Positions 16,172 to 24,705 of a stretch of 64,000 bases of DNA are shown here, in pieces (position 1 is the stretch's first letter; the number at the start of each line of letters is the position of its first letter). The position numbers and the translations under genes were made by a program. The DNA lies in NCBI RefSeq assembly GCF_018687615.1, contig NZ_CP061299.1, positions 1,597,433-1,661,432 of the forward strand. The letters are read 5' to 3'. Below the pieces are notes generated by a model, which was not told where the DNA came from, did no database searches, and saw only the letters and a program-made list of their open reading frames with translations. Source of the stretch: Polynucleobacter sp. MWH-CaK5 (lineage in GTDB: Bacteria; Pseudomonadota; Gammaproteobacteria; Burkholderiales; Burkholderiaceae).

Positions 16172-17400
16172 GTTCAAACACCAATACCATCGATGGTTTC
16201 TTGCCAAGCTTGCCTTGGCACGCCAAGGCCGTTCTTTCACTTTTAAAGAATATCCAAGTTGGTCAATTACAAGTAATCAGCCCTGAAGGAGAGCAACTCA
16301 CCTTTAAAGGCGCACACGCTGGTATCGAAGCAACCATTCAGATCCATGACTGGGAAGTTTGCAGAGCTTGTTTGAAATCTGGTGACATTGGCTTTGCAGA
16401 AAGTTATATCAAGGGCCTTTGCGACTCACCTGATCTTTTGGCTCTGCTTAGATTGTTATTGGCTAATAGACAAGAAATTGAGACCATCATCTATGGCAAT
16501 TGGTGGGGTCGCTTAGGCTATCGCATCAAACATTGGTTCAATAAAAACACCAAAGCGGGCAGCAAAAAAAATATCCATGCGCACTACGACATCGGCAACG
16601 CTTTTTACGCTCTTTGGCTAGACCCGAGTATGACCTATTCAAGTGCTTGCTTTGATAGCAAAGACACGCCTTTGGTAGAAGCACAGATTGCCAAATATCA
16701 AAAAATCATTCAATCACTCAGTGTTGCTCCTGGAGAAAAAATTCTTGAGGTGGGTTGTGGGTGGGGCGGCCTCATGGAGCAAGCCTGCTTGAATGGCGTC
16801 AACATTGACTGCTTGACCATCTCTGAAGAGCAAGCCAAATATGCGCGCGAGCGTGGCGGAAGAATTCAGGCAAAAGATTTGGGTCAGCATCAAATTTTGT
16901 TACAAGACTACCGAGATCATCAAGAACAGTACGATGGCATTGCTTCAATTGAAATGTTTGAGGCTGTTGGCGAAAGTTATTGGCCAAGCTATTTCGAGAT
17001 GATCAAGCGCTGCTTAAAGCCTGGCAAAAAAGCCTGCATTCAAACCATTGTGATTGCCGATGACTTATTTGAGAAATATCGCAATAGCTCTGACTTCATT
17101 CAACAGTACGTGTTTCCTGGTGGCATGTTGCCTTCAGAAGAAAAATTCAAAGAAGCCGCTGCCAAACAAGGTCTTATCACTGAAGCCGTCTATCGATTTG
17201 GGCAGGACTATCAAAAAACTTTGGTGATGTGGCATGAAAAGTTCAATCAGCAACTAGACGCCATCAAAGCACAAGGATTTGATCAAAAGTTCATCCGCCT
17301 ATGGAACCTTTACTTGATGTACTGTGCCGCAGGTTTTGCTGAGAAGAGTACGGATGTTATTCAATTCACACTGAGAAAGCCTGACGAAAATGGCGCTTAA
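16168..17400 (+). CDS. Cyclopropane-fatty-acyl-phospholipid synthase-like methyltransferase
   Basis: A 410-residue SAM-dependent enzyme of the Cfa/UfaM group acting on unsaturated acyl chains of membrane phospholipids. The N-terminal lipid-binding part includes GDIGFAESYIKGLCDSPDL. The catalytic part starts with AHYDIGNAFYALWLD and TYSSACF (about 132-157), followed by the SAM motif EVGCGWGGL (near 195-203) and VFPGGMLPS. Cfa would give cyclopropane chains and UfaM-type enzymes methylate toward furan fatty acids; sequence reading alone does not separate them. It overlaps the SDR gene by 11 bases. Confidence 0.9.
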   Translation: MSSNTNTIDGFLPSLPWHAKAVLSLLKNIQVGQLQVISPEGEQLTFKGAHAGIEATIQIHDWEVCRACLKSGDIGFAESYIKGLCDSPDLLALLRLLLANRQEIETIIYGNWWGRLGYRIKHWFNKNTKAGSKKNIHAHYDIGNAFYALWLDPSMTYSSACFDSKDTPLVEAQIAKYQKIIQSLSVAPGEKILEVGCGWGGLMEQACLNGVNIDCLTISEEQAKYARERGGRIQAKDLGQHQILLQDYRDHQEQYDGIASIEMFEAVGESYWPSYFEMIKRCLKPGKKACIQTIVIADDLFEKYRNSSDFIQQYVFPGGMLPSEEKFKEAAAKQGLITEAVYRFGQDYQKTLVMWHEKFNQQLDAIKAQGFDQKFIRLWNLYLMYCAAGFAEKSTDVIQFTLRKPDENGA

Positions 17401-18169
17401 TCAGCGAGTTATCAGTTTTTATAACAAGCGGGTCTGGATCATTGGCGCATCGAGTGGCATCGGCGAAGCTTGCGCCCAGGCTTTCCTGAGTCATGGCGCC
17501 AAAGTTGCACTCAGTGCGCGCCGCATGGACAAGCTCAAAGCCATTCAAGATAAATGGCCTGCCGATCAAACACTTTGCTTGCCAGCCAATGCGCAAAGCA
17601 ATGATGAGCTGACTTCTACCTACCAATCAATCAAACAAGCATGGGGTGGCATCGATTTGCTCCTCTATGTTTCTGGCATCTATGAACCCATGCGTGCCGA
17701 TAATTTTTATTTGGCCAAAGCCACTGACATCATCAACACCAACATCATTGGTGCGATGAGCGCCTGCTCAATCACTTTGCCTGATTTCATCCAACAACAA
17801 TCTGGTGGCATTGCAATTGTGAGCAGTGTTGCTGGTTACAGTGGTTTGCCACAATCTCTTGCTTATGGCCCAAGTAAGGCAGCGATGATCAATTTTTGCG
17901 AAACCCTTTATTACGATCTAAAGCCAAAGAACGTGGCTGTTTATATGATCAATCCGGGCTTTGTGGCAACAGAGGCAACTGCTAAAAATGATTTTGAGAT
18001 GCCAGCCTTGATCACCTCCAAAGAAGCTGCTGAAGAAATCTTGGATGGTATTCAAGCGGGGAAATTTGATATTCACTTCCCCAAGAGATTTTCATTTTTC
18101 TTAAAATTTTTACGCTTGCTACCTTACCCAGTTTATTTCTTCCTCATCAAAAAATTCATCAAGATTTAA
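17390..18169 (+). CDS. Short-chain dehydrogenase/reductase
   Basis: A 259-residue classical SDR: NAD(P)-binding IIGASSGIGEACA (about 15-27), a catalytic serine in IVSSVAGYSG, and YGPSKAA as the Y-x3-K motif. Arg in SARRMDK after the second strand suggests NADP(H). A C-terminal hydrophobic stretch (FFLKFLRLLPYPVYFFLIKK) may tie it to the membrane, which would fit a lipid substrate. It is the fourth gene of the oxidoreductase-DUF1365-methyltransferase operon and abuts the NTF2-like gene (TAAATG). Confidence 0.87.
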   Translation: MALNQRVISFYNKRVWIIGASSGIGEACAQAFLSHGAKVALSARRMDKLKAIQDKWPADQTLCLPANAQSNDELTSTYQSIKQAWGGIDLLLYVSGIYEPMRADNFYLAKATDIINTNIIGAMSACSITLPDFIQQQSGGIAIVSSVAGYSGLPQSLAYGPSKAAMINFCETLYYDLKPKNVAVYMINPGFVATEATAKNDFEMPALITSKEAAEEILDGIQAGKFDIHFPKRFSFFLKFLRLLPYPVYFFLIKKFIKI

Positions 18170-18598
18170 ATGACAAGTCAGCACATCCAACGAGTGATTG
18201 AGCAGTTTGAAAATGTCTCACCGAAGACCATTGATTCATTGGTGGCTCTTTACTCACGAGATGCGTTTTTCAAAGACCCCTTTAATGAAGTTAAAGGGCA
18301 TGCTGATATCAGACACATTTTTACTCACATGTTCACGCAAGTGAACAATCCTCGCTTTGTGATTAAAAACACCCTAGAGAATGGCTCTCATGCCTGTTTA
18401 ATCTGGGAGTTCATCTTCCAACTCAAGCAATCACCAAACCTTGATCAAGTCATCAGAGGTTGCACTTGGATGACGTTCAATGAAGCGCTGCTCATCACAG
18501 AGCACCGCGATTATTGGGATGCAGCTGAAGAGCTTTATGAAAAAATTCCAGTTCTGGGTGCGCTGATGCGCTGGCTAAAAAAAAGGGCCCGTCAATAG
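18170..18598 (+). CDS. NTF2/SnoaL-like domain protein
   Basis: A 142-residue cone-shaped alpha+beta domain of the NTF2-like superfamily. The pattern VALYSRDAFFKDPFNEVKG, followed by HIFTHMFTQV, is typical of SnoaL-like ketosteroid-isomerase folds. Members of this type accompany the light-inducible lipid cluster in many proteobacteria without an assigned reaction. It is the last gene of the operon. The stop codon lies inside a hairpin that acts as terminator for the convergent dsbA transcript. Confidence 0.82.
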   Translation: MTSQHIQRVIEQFENVSPKTIDSLVALYSRDAFFKDPFNEVKGHADIRHIFTHMFTQVNNPRFVIKNTLENGSHACLIWEFIFQLKQSPNLDQVIRGCTWMTFNEALLITEHRDYWDAAEELYEKIPVLGALMRWLKKRARQ

Positions 18599-18603
18599 GG
18601 CCC
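18577..18603 (-). terminator. Intrinsic terminator of the argS-SPOR-dsbA transcript
   Basis: On the minus strand GGGCCC-TATTGAC-GGGCCC is followed by eight T. This is a strong rho-independent terminator. It overlaps the last seven codons of the convergent NTF2-like gene. Confidence 0.82.
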
Positions 18604-18647
18604 ATATAAAGATTTAAACAAGTACTTAATTTAATAAGTCTTGAGTT

Positions 18648-19304
18648 TTATTTCTTTTCTTTCCTGACCTTGTTCACTAAGAAATCCATGGCTTGAGTCG
18701 CTCTGACTTTTGATCCGCCGGCGATTGATGGTGATGTCAAATACTTGCCTTGTACCGCAACTGTTGGGACGCCATCAATTCTGTACGCCTGGGCAATTTG
18801 ATTGGCTGCTCTTGCTTTTGATGTGACTGTGAATGATTTAAATGCTTTCAAAAAAGCTTGGCGATCAATTCCTTGGCTAGCAACCCAATCAGCTATCTCA
18901 GCCTCTGCTAAAAGCTTCTTCTTGTTAACATGCATTGCCACCATGACTTTGGCATGTAAATCATTTCTGCCCAAGCTATCTAAGGCATAAAACAACTGGC
19001 TGTGTGGCAGCAACTCATCTCTAAATGCAACCGGCACTTTTTTGACCACAACATCTTTACCCTGCTTGGCAATCCATGCGCTCAATTCAGGTTCAAAATC
19101 ATGGCAGTGCGGACAGCCGTACCAAAAAAATTCTAAAACCTCAATCTTGCCTTTAGATTCAGTTACCTGAGCAACTGGCATCACACGATAGTCGAAGCCT
19201 TCCTCAATTGGTCTTGCTTGAGAGAGTGCCACATTAGAAAATCCGAGACAGAGAACGCCAAAGAAAATATTTCTAATCAGTGTGAATAAATTGATGTTTT
19301 TCAT
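18648..19304 (-). CDS. dsbA: Periplasmic thiol:disulfide interchange protein DsbA
   Basis: About 218 residues. An N-terminal signal peptide (hydrophobic IFFGVLCLGFSNVALSQA) is followed by a thioredoxin fold with an inserted helical domain. The active site is CPHC in FFWYGCPHCHDFEPE, and the cis-proline loop is GVPTVAV. DsbA oxidises cysteines in exported proteins and is itself recycled by DsbB. The start is the ATG at 19304, 7 bases after the SPOR stop; a longer frame to 19358 would overlap that gene with no signal-peptide benefit. It forms the last gene of argS-SPOR-dsbA. Confidence 0.93.
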   Translation of the reverse strand: MKNINLFTLIRNIFFGVLCLGFSNVALSQARPIEEGFDYRVMPVAQVTESKGKIEVLEFFWYGCPHCHDFEPELSAWIAKQGKDVVVKKVPVAFRDELLPHSQLFYALDSLGRNDLHAKVMVAMHVNKKKLLAEAEIADWVASQGIDRQAFLKAFKSFTVTSKARAANQIAQAYRIDGVPTVAVQGKYLTSPSIAGGSKVRATQAMDFLVNKVRKEKK

Positions 19305-19311
19305 ATAAGCA

Positions 19312-19875
19312 TTAATTTGATTTATTGATGCGAATGATTGTAGAAGGAACGCCTGCACTTTGCAGTCTGGCCCTTGTTTGAGTCACTTCATTTTGCCCCA
19401 CGAATGGGCCAACACGTACACGCCAAAGAGGGGCACCGTCTAATTCCCTTTCAGAAATAAGGGCTTCTAAACCTTGCATGGCTAGCATGGCTTTTTGGCG
19501 CTGAGCTTCTTCTTGATTCTTGTACGCTCCAGTTTGTAACCAATATTCAGGGCCTTGAGTTGCCGCAGCGATTGAGGCAATTGGATCCTTAGGGGCCATC
19601 TCACTTGGTAGTGGCACTTTACTTTGTAATGGCTTATTCAAATTAGGCTTATCTTCAACTTGAACTTCACCCTCTTCAATTGCTTCAACAGGCTTTGCTT
19701 TGCTGACAGCCTCTGGCGCTCTGAGGTTTAATTTTGGCTCCGGCGCTCCCTTGGTCAACATGATGGCAACACCAACAGCAATTGCCAAACCCAGCAATAA
19801 GCCGAGCACAAAACCCATCAGGGTTCCACCTGAAGAGCCAGCCTCTAGAGACAAGCGTTGATTATTGTTCTTCAT
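19312..19875 (-). CDS. SPOR-domain membrane protein
   Basis: About 187 residues. One transmembrane segment at about 15-45 (GFVLGLLLGLAIAVGVAIML) is followed by a Pro/Lys/Glu-rich linker and a C-terminal SPOR domain starting YWLQTGAYKNQEEAQRQ and ending near RVRVGPFVGQNEV. SPOR domains bind denuded septal peptidoglycan, so the protein likely sits at the division site, as FtsN-like proteins do. The ATG at 19875 has a GAGGAG site 8 bases upstream. It lies 12 bases downstream of argS, a common betaproteobacterial arrangement. Confidence 0.88.
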   Translation of the reverse strand: MKNNNQRLSLEAGSSGGTLMGFVLGLLLGLAIAVGVAIMLTKGAPEPKLNLRAPEAVSKAKPVEAIEEGEVQVEDKPNLNKPLQSKVPLPSEMAPKDPIASIAAATQGPEYWLQTGAYKNQEEAQRQKAMLAMQGLEALISERELDGAPLWRVRVGPFVGQNEVTQTRARLQSAGVPSTIIRINKSN

Positions 19876-19887
19876 CACATTAACTCC

Positions 19888-21648
19888 TCACATTTTTTCA
19901 GGTGCAGAAACACCCAAAATAGCCAATCCATTGCCAATCACTTGCTTGGTTGCTAAGAGTAAAGCCAAGCGCGCCAAGCGAATATTTTCTTCGTCAACCA
20001 ATACTCTATCCGCATTGTAGAAAGTGTGGAAATCGCTGGCCAAATCTCTTAAATAAAATGCCAAGGAATGAGGTGTCATATCCTTTGCAGCCTCAGCCAA
20101 TACCTCAGAATACTCAGACAAACGCGTCAAAAGCATATTTGATGCATGGCTATCAAGCGCAAGCAGAGAGGCTGACTTAAGGCTCAACTCATCTCCTGCC
20201 CACTGCCTCAAAATTGAACAAATTCTGGCATGCGCATATTGCACATAAAAAACAGGATTTTCATCATTTTGCTTTAATGCCAAATCAACATCGAAGACAA
20301 ATTCAGTATCAGCTTTACGAGATATCAAGAAGAATCGAACAGCATCTCTGCCACGACGAATTGCATCTTGACGCTCAACATCATTCATTTCAGTTGTCAC
20401 ACCACCTGACCACTCAATCAGATCTCTCACAGTCACATAAGAGCCAGCGCGCTTAGAGATCTTCACCTCTTCGCCACCCTTCATCACGGTGACCATTTTG
20501 TGCAGCACGTACTGAGGGTAATCTTTTGGGATATCCCAAGAACGCTTTTGTGCAACACCCTGGATGCCAGAGCGAACCCTTGCAATCGTGCCATGATGAT
20601 CACTGCCTTGGATATTGATCACATGAGTAAAGCCTCGTGACCATTTGCTCGCATGGTAAGCAACGTCTGGAACAAAATAAGTGTAGCTACCATCTGATTT
20701 TTTCATGACGCGATCTTTGTCATCGCCATCATCCGTTGTGCGCAACCAAAGAGCGCCTTCAGCTTCATAACTCTTACCAACAGAAGCCAAATCAGCCACC
20801 ACCGATGCCACACTACCATCACTGTACAAAGATGACTCTAAGTAATAGCAGTCAAATTGCACCCCGAAGGAATTCAGATCAATGTCTTGCTCTTTGCGCA
20901 AATACGCCACGGCAAATTGTCGAATAGATTCAATATTATTGATATCGCCATCAGCATGAACGGGCTGACCATCTGAAGCAGCCACAGTGGCCTTTGCCAA
21001 ATAGTCTTTTGCAATATCTGCAATGTATTCGCCGTTATACGCAGACTCTGGCCAATTCTGATCACCAGGATTAAGACCCTTTGCTCTTGCCTGAACAGAA
21101 ATAGCTAAATTTTGTATCTGGACACCAGCATCGTTGTAATAAAACTCTTTATGAACAGACCAACCTTGAGTTCTTAAAATATTAGATAGAGCATCGCCTA
21201 AGGCTGCTTGGCGACCGTGCCCCACATGCAAGGGGCCCGTTGGATTAGCAGAAACAAATTCAACCAATACTTTTTTACCCAACTCTGCTTGCTGACCATA
21301 ACAATTGCCATCGGCGAAGATCTTGCCGATCACCTGTAAACGAGCATTTTGGGTTAAACGTAAATTAATAAATCCTGGACCAGCAATTTCAGCGCTCGCG
21401 ATTAATTCTTTAGCGCCCGATTGATTCAATAATTTCTCAACAAATACCTGAGCCAATTCTCTAGGGTTGGCTTTCCAGGCCTTAGATAACTGCATAGCAA
21501 TATTAGTTGCCAAATCTCCGTGCTCAGCAACCTTTGGGCGCTCAACATGAGGTTCTGGTAGGGAATCAGCAATGCCTCGCTCTTTGGCTATCTGAGCCAA
21601 GGCATCTTGCATCAATGAAATAATTTGTTTTTTAATGGCTGGTAGCAT
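19888..21648 (-). CDS. argS: Arginyl-tRNA synthetase
   Basis: A 586-residue class I synthetase charging tRNA-Arg. The HIGH-like motif is in SANPTGPLHVGHGRQAALGDALSN split across about 132-155, and the KMSKS-like motif is KISKRAGSY near 375. The N-terminal Add-1 domain and the C-terminal DALR anticodon-binding domain (HARICSILRQW...LASDFHTFYN) are present. The length is normal. It is the first gene of argS-SPOR-dsbA and is divergent from the DUF1840 gene across 44 bases. Confidence 0.97.
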   Translation of the reverse strand: MLPAIKKQIISLMQDALAQIAKERGIADSLPEPHVERPKVAEHGDLATNIAMQLSKAWKANPRELAQVFVEKLLNQSGAKELIASAEIAGPGFINLRLTQNARLQVIGKIFADGNCYGQQAELGKKVLVEFVSANPTGPLHVGHGRQAALGDALSNILRTQGWSVHKEFYYNDAGVQIQNLAISVQARAKGLNPGDQNWPESAYNGEYIADIAKDYLAKATVAASDGQPVHADGDINNIESIRQFAVAYLRKEQDIDLNSFGVQFDCYYLESSLYSDGSVASVVADLASVGKSYEAEGALWLRTTDDGDDKDRVMKKSDGSYTYFVPDVAYHASKWSRGFTHVINIQGSDHHGTIARVRSGIQGVAQKRSWDIPKDYPQYVLHKMVTVMKGGEEVKISKRAGSYVTVRDLIEWSGGVTTEMNDVERQDAIRRGRDAVRFFLISRKADTEFVFDVDLALKQNDENPVFYVQYAHARICSILRQWAGDELSLKSASLLALDSHASNMLLTRLSEYSEVLAEAAKDMTPHSLAFYLRDLASDFHTFYNADRVLVDEENIRLARLALLLATKQVIGNGLAILGVSAPEKM

Positions 21649-21692
21649 AGAAGTTCAGTTTATCAGTTAACTTTTAGTGTTAATCTTTGCTT

Positions 21693-22022
21693 ATGTTATA
21701 TAAATTTCAATGTAAAAAATCTGCAGATGTTTTGATGTTAGAAGATTTAACCTCAAAAATATTTGCAATCATTGGCAGACCCTTGGAGCCAAGAGGCATC
21801 TTTTTGTTAGAGCAGCTGCCCATTGCGATTGCTAAATTAGAAGCGGCGGTCGCCGAAGACATTGAACGCAAAAAAAATGCCGCTGAAAACAGCCCCTCAG
21901 AATCTTCTGAAGAATCAGGCCACAACATCAACCATGATCGCTTAGGGCAAAGAGCATATCCATTCATAAGCTTACTCAAAGAGGCTTTGCTTAACGAAGA
22001 GATGGTGTCTTGGGGCGTTTAA
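21693..22022 (+). CDS. DUF1840 family protein
   Basis: About 109 residues from the ATG at 21693. The start MLYKFQCKKSADVLMLED matches the conserved opening of the betaproteobacterial DUF1840 family, and the C-terminal RAYPFISLLKEAL is also characteristic. A charged Glu/Ser-rich segment lies in the middle. The function is unknown. A TTG two codons upstream is possible. Its last 32 bases overlap the convergent 3' end of the large metH gene. Confidence 0.82.
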   Translation: MLYKFQCKKSADVLMLEDLTSKIFAIIGRPLEPRGIFLLEQLPIAIAKLEAAVAEDIERKKNAAENSPSESSEESGHNINHDRLGQRAYPFISLLKEALLNEEMVSWGV

Positions 22023-24705
22023 CAAAGTCCGCTTGCTGATCTTCACCAATGCGACCCACATCAAAGTATTGAGACTGCGGATTTGCTAAATAGAAACCGC
22101 TCACACTCGATGATGGCGTCATGGCCATCGACTCAGTCAAAGCCATATCAATTTCATCAGCCTTCAAGCATTCAAACATGTCCTTTTTAACCAAATGGTC
22201 TGGACATGCTGGATAACCAGGGGCCGGACGAATGCCTTGGTACTTTTCCTGAATCAAGTCCTCATTGCTCAAACCTTCATCAGAAACATAGCCCCAGAGT
22301 TCAGTTCTCACCCTCTGATGCATCTTTTCAGCAAACGCTTCAGCAAAACGATCAGCCAAAGCTTTCAGCATGATTGAACTGTAGTCATCATGCTTGTCTT
22401 CAAACTCTTTGAGTTTCTTTTCAATCGCATGCCCTGCAGTTACTGCAAACATGCCAACATAATCAGAAACACCAGATTCCTTAGGCGCGACAAAATCAGC
22501 CAAACAACGATTTGGTTTCTTAACGCCATCAACAACAGGTCGATCACTTTGCTGACGATAGTTCTTCCATGTCAATAAGACATCCTGGCGTGATTCATCG
22601 GCGTAGATTTCAATATCATCGCCAACGCTGTTCGCTGGATAAAGGCCAATCACAGCATGGGCTTGCAACCAACGGCCCTGAATGATTTTTTGCAACATGG
22701 CCTGAGCATCAGCAAACACCTTCTGCGCTGAATCTCCAACCACTTCATCTTTTAATATCTGCGGATATTTTCCAGCCAAATCCCAAGTCTGGAAGAACGG
22801 TGTCCAGTCAATGCACTGAGCAATGTCTGCCAAATCGTAATTCTTAAAAACACGGCGCCCGATGAATTTAGGCTTAACGATTGTCTGCTTAGCCCAGTCA
22901 ATCATTTCTTTATTGGCTCTTGCATCTTCAATGCTGATGATTGGGGTTTGCTTTTTATTGGCATGCTGAACCCGAATTCTTTCGTAGTCCGCCTGCAAAT
23001 CATCAATGTATTTATCCGCACCCTCTTCTGATAACAAGCTAGATGCCACTGAAACTGCTCTAGAAGCATCAGGCACATAAACAACTGGGCCTTCATAATG
23101 AGGGGCAATTTTGACTGCAGTGTGAACTCGCGATGTGGTTGCTCCACCAATCATCAATGGCATTTTTTTCGATCTGAAATAATCATCACGCTGCATCTCT
23201 TCAGCAACGTAAGCCATTTCTTCCAATGATGGTGTGATCAAGCCAGACAATCCAATCAAATCAGCTTTTTCTTCTTTGGCCTTTTTGAGAATTTCATTGC
23301 AAGGCACCATCACACCCATGTTCACAACATCAAAGTTGTTGCACTGAAGCACCACCGTCACAATATTTTTACCAATATCGTGAACGTCGCCCTTGACGGT
23401 TGCCATGATGATTTTTCCGCGAGAACGCACATCTCCGCCGCTCTCAAGAATCTGTCGTTTCTCTTCTTCAATGTATGGGATCAAGTGAGCCACTGCTTGC
23501 TTCATCACTCGGGCGCTCTTCACCACCTGCGGCAAGAACATCTTGCCTGCGCCAAACAAATCACCCACCACATTCATGCCATCCATCAAAGGTCCTTCGA
23601 TGACCTCAATCGGGCGACCGCCTGCGTTTGATATCTCAAGACGCATCTCTTCAGTGTCTTCAACAATGTGTGACGTCACGCCATGCACCAATGCATGAGT
23701 CAAGCGCTCTCTGACAGAACCTTCGCGCCAAGCCAAAGTCTCTTCAGCGCGCGCACCACCGCCCTTGTATTCGTCGGCAATTTCTAGCAAACGCTCTGTA
23801 GGAGTTTTGCCATCTTTTTCAGTAAAGCGGTTTAAAACAACATCTTCAACACGCTCTTTTAACTTCTCATCCAAATCAGCATAAACACCCAACTGACCGG
23901 CATTCACAATGCCCATGTCTAAGCCAGCGCGAATCGCGTGATATAAAAATACTGTATGAATTGCTTCACGAACAACATCGTTGCCCCTGAATGAGAAGCT
24001 CACGTTAGAAACGCCGCCGCTTACTTTTGCACCAGGCAAGTTGGCTTTTATCCAAGCCGTTGCCTGAATAAAATCATTGGCGTAGTTGTCATGCTCATCA
24101 ATGCCAGTGGCAATCGCAAAAATATTAGGATCGAAAATAATATCTTCTGGAGGAAAGTCCAGTTCATCGACCAATATCTTGTAGCTTCTTTCGCAAATCT
24201 CAATTTTTCTTTGGTAGGTATCCGCCTGACCTTTTTCATCAAAGGCCATGACCACAGTGGCTGCACCATAGCGTCGAATCAATTTCGCTTGCTGCCTGAA
24301 TAAGTCTTCACCCTCTTTCATAGAAATAGAGTTAACGATGGCCTTACCTTGAACGCATTGCAAACCTGCTTCGATGACTGACCATTTTGATGAGTCAATC
24401 ATGATAGGTACTCTAGAAATATCTGGCTCTGATGCAATCAAATTTAAAAAGCGCACCATCGCTGCTTTTGAATCGAGCATCGCCTCATCCATGTTGATGT
24501 CGATGATCTGCGCACCGTTTTCAACTTGCTGTCTTGCGACCGATAAAGCTTCATCGTATTGCTCATTCAAAATCATTCTTGCAAATGCTTTTGAACCTGT
24601 GACGTTGGTTCTCTCACCAACGTTCACAAAGCCCACGTGTGGGCTGATGTTGCATGGCTCTAAACCAGACAACTTCATTGGAGGGATCTGTTTTATTGCT
24701 GACAT
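21991..24705 (-). CDS. metH: Cobalamin-dependent methionine synthase, large part (pterin, B12 and activation domains)
   Basis: About 904 residues corresponding to MetH without its N-terminal homocysteine domain. In order: pterin-binding domain (VGERTNVTGSKAFARMI near residue 30), the B12 cap, the cobalamin domain with the ligand motif GDVHDIGKNIV (about 438-448), and the C-terminal SAM-reactivation domain with GIRPAPGYPACPDH. It transfers the methyl group from 5-methyl-tetrahydrofolate via cobalamin to homocysteine held by the partner protein encoded just upstream. The ATG at 24705 overlaps the partner's stop (TGATG), so the two halves are translationally coupled. Confidence 0.95.
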   Translation of the reverse strand: MSAIKQIPPMKLSGLEPCNISPHVGFVNVGERTNVTGSKAFARMILNEQYDEALSVARQQVENGAQIIDINMDEAMLDSKAAMVRFLNLIASEPDISRVPIMIDSSKWSVIEAGLQCVQGKAIVNSISMKEGEDLFRQQAKLIRRYGAATVVMAFDEKGQADTYQRKIEICERSYKILVDELDFPPEDIIFDPNIFAIATGIDEHDNYANDFIQATAWIKANLPGAKVSGGVSNVSFSFRGNDVVREAIHTVFLYHAIRAGLDMGIVNAGQLGVYADLDEKLKERVEDVVLNRFTEKDGKTPTERLLEIADEYKGGGARAEETLAWREGSVRERLTHALVHGVTSHIVEDTEEMRLEISNAGGRPIEVIEGPLMDGMNVVGDLFGAGKMFLPQVVKSARVMKQAVAHLIPYIEEEKRQILESGGDVRSRGKIIMATVKGDVHDIGKNIVTVVLQCNNFDVVNMGVMVPCNEILKKAKEEKADLIGLSGLITPSLEEMAYVAEEMQRDDYFRSKKMPLMIGGATTSRVHTAVKIAPHYEGPVVYVPDASRAVSVASSLLSEEGADKYIDDLQADYERIRVQHANKKQTPIISIEDARANKEMIDWAKQTIVKPKFIGRRVFKNYDLADIAQCIDWTPFFQTWDLAGKYPQILKDEVVGDSAQKVFADAQAMLQKIIQGRWLQAHAVIGLYPANSVGDDIEIYADESRQDVLLTWKNYRQQSDRPVVDGVKKPNRCLADFVAPKESGVSDYVGMFAVTAGHAIEKKLKEFEDKHDDYSSIMLKALADRFAEAFAEKMHQRVRTELWGYVSDEGLSNEDLIQEKYQGIRPAPGYPACPDHLVKKDMFECLKADEIDMALTESMAMTPSSSVSGFYLANPQSQYFDVGRIGEDQQADFVKRPKTPSLR

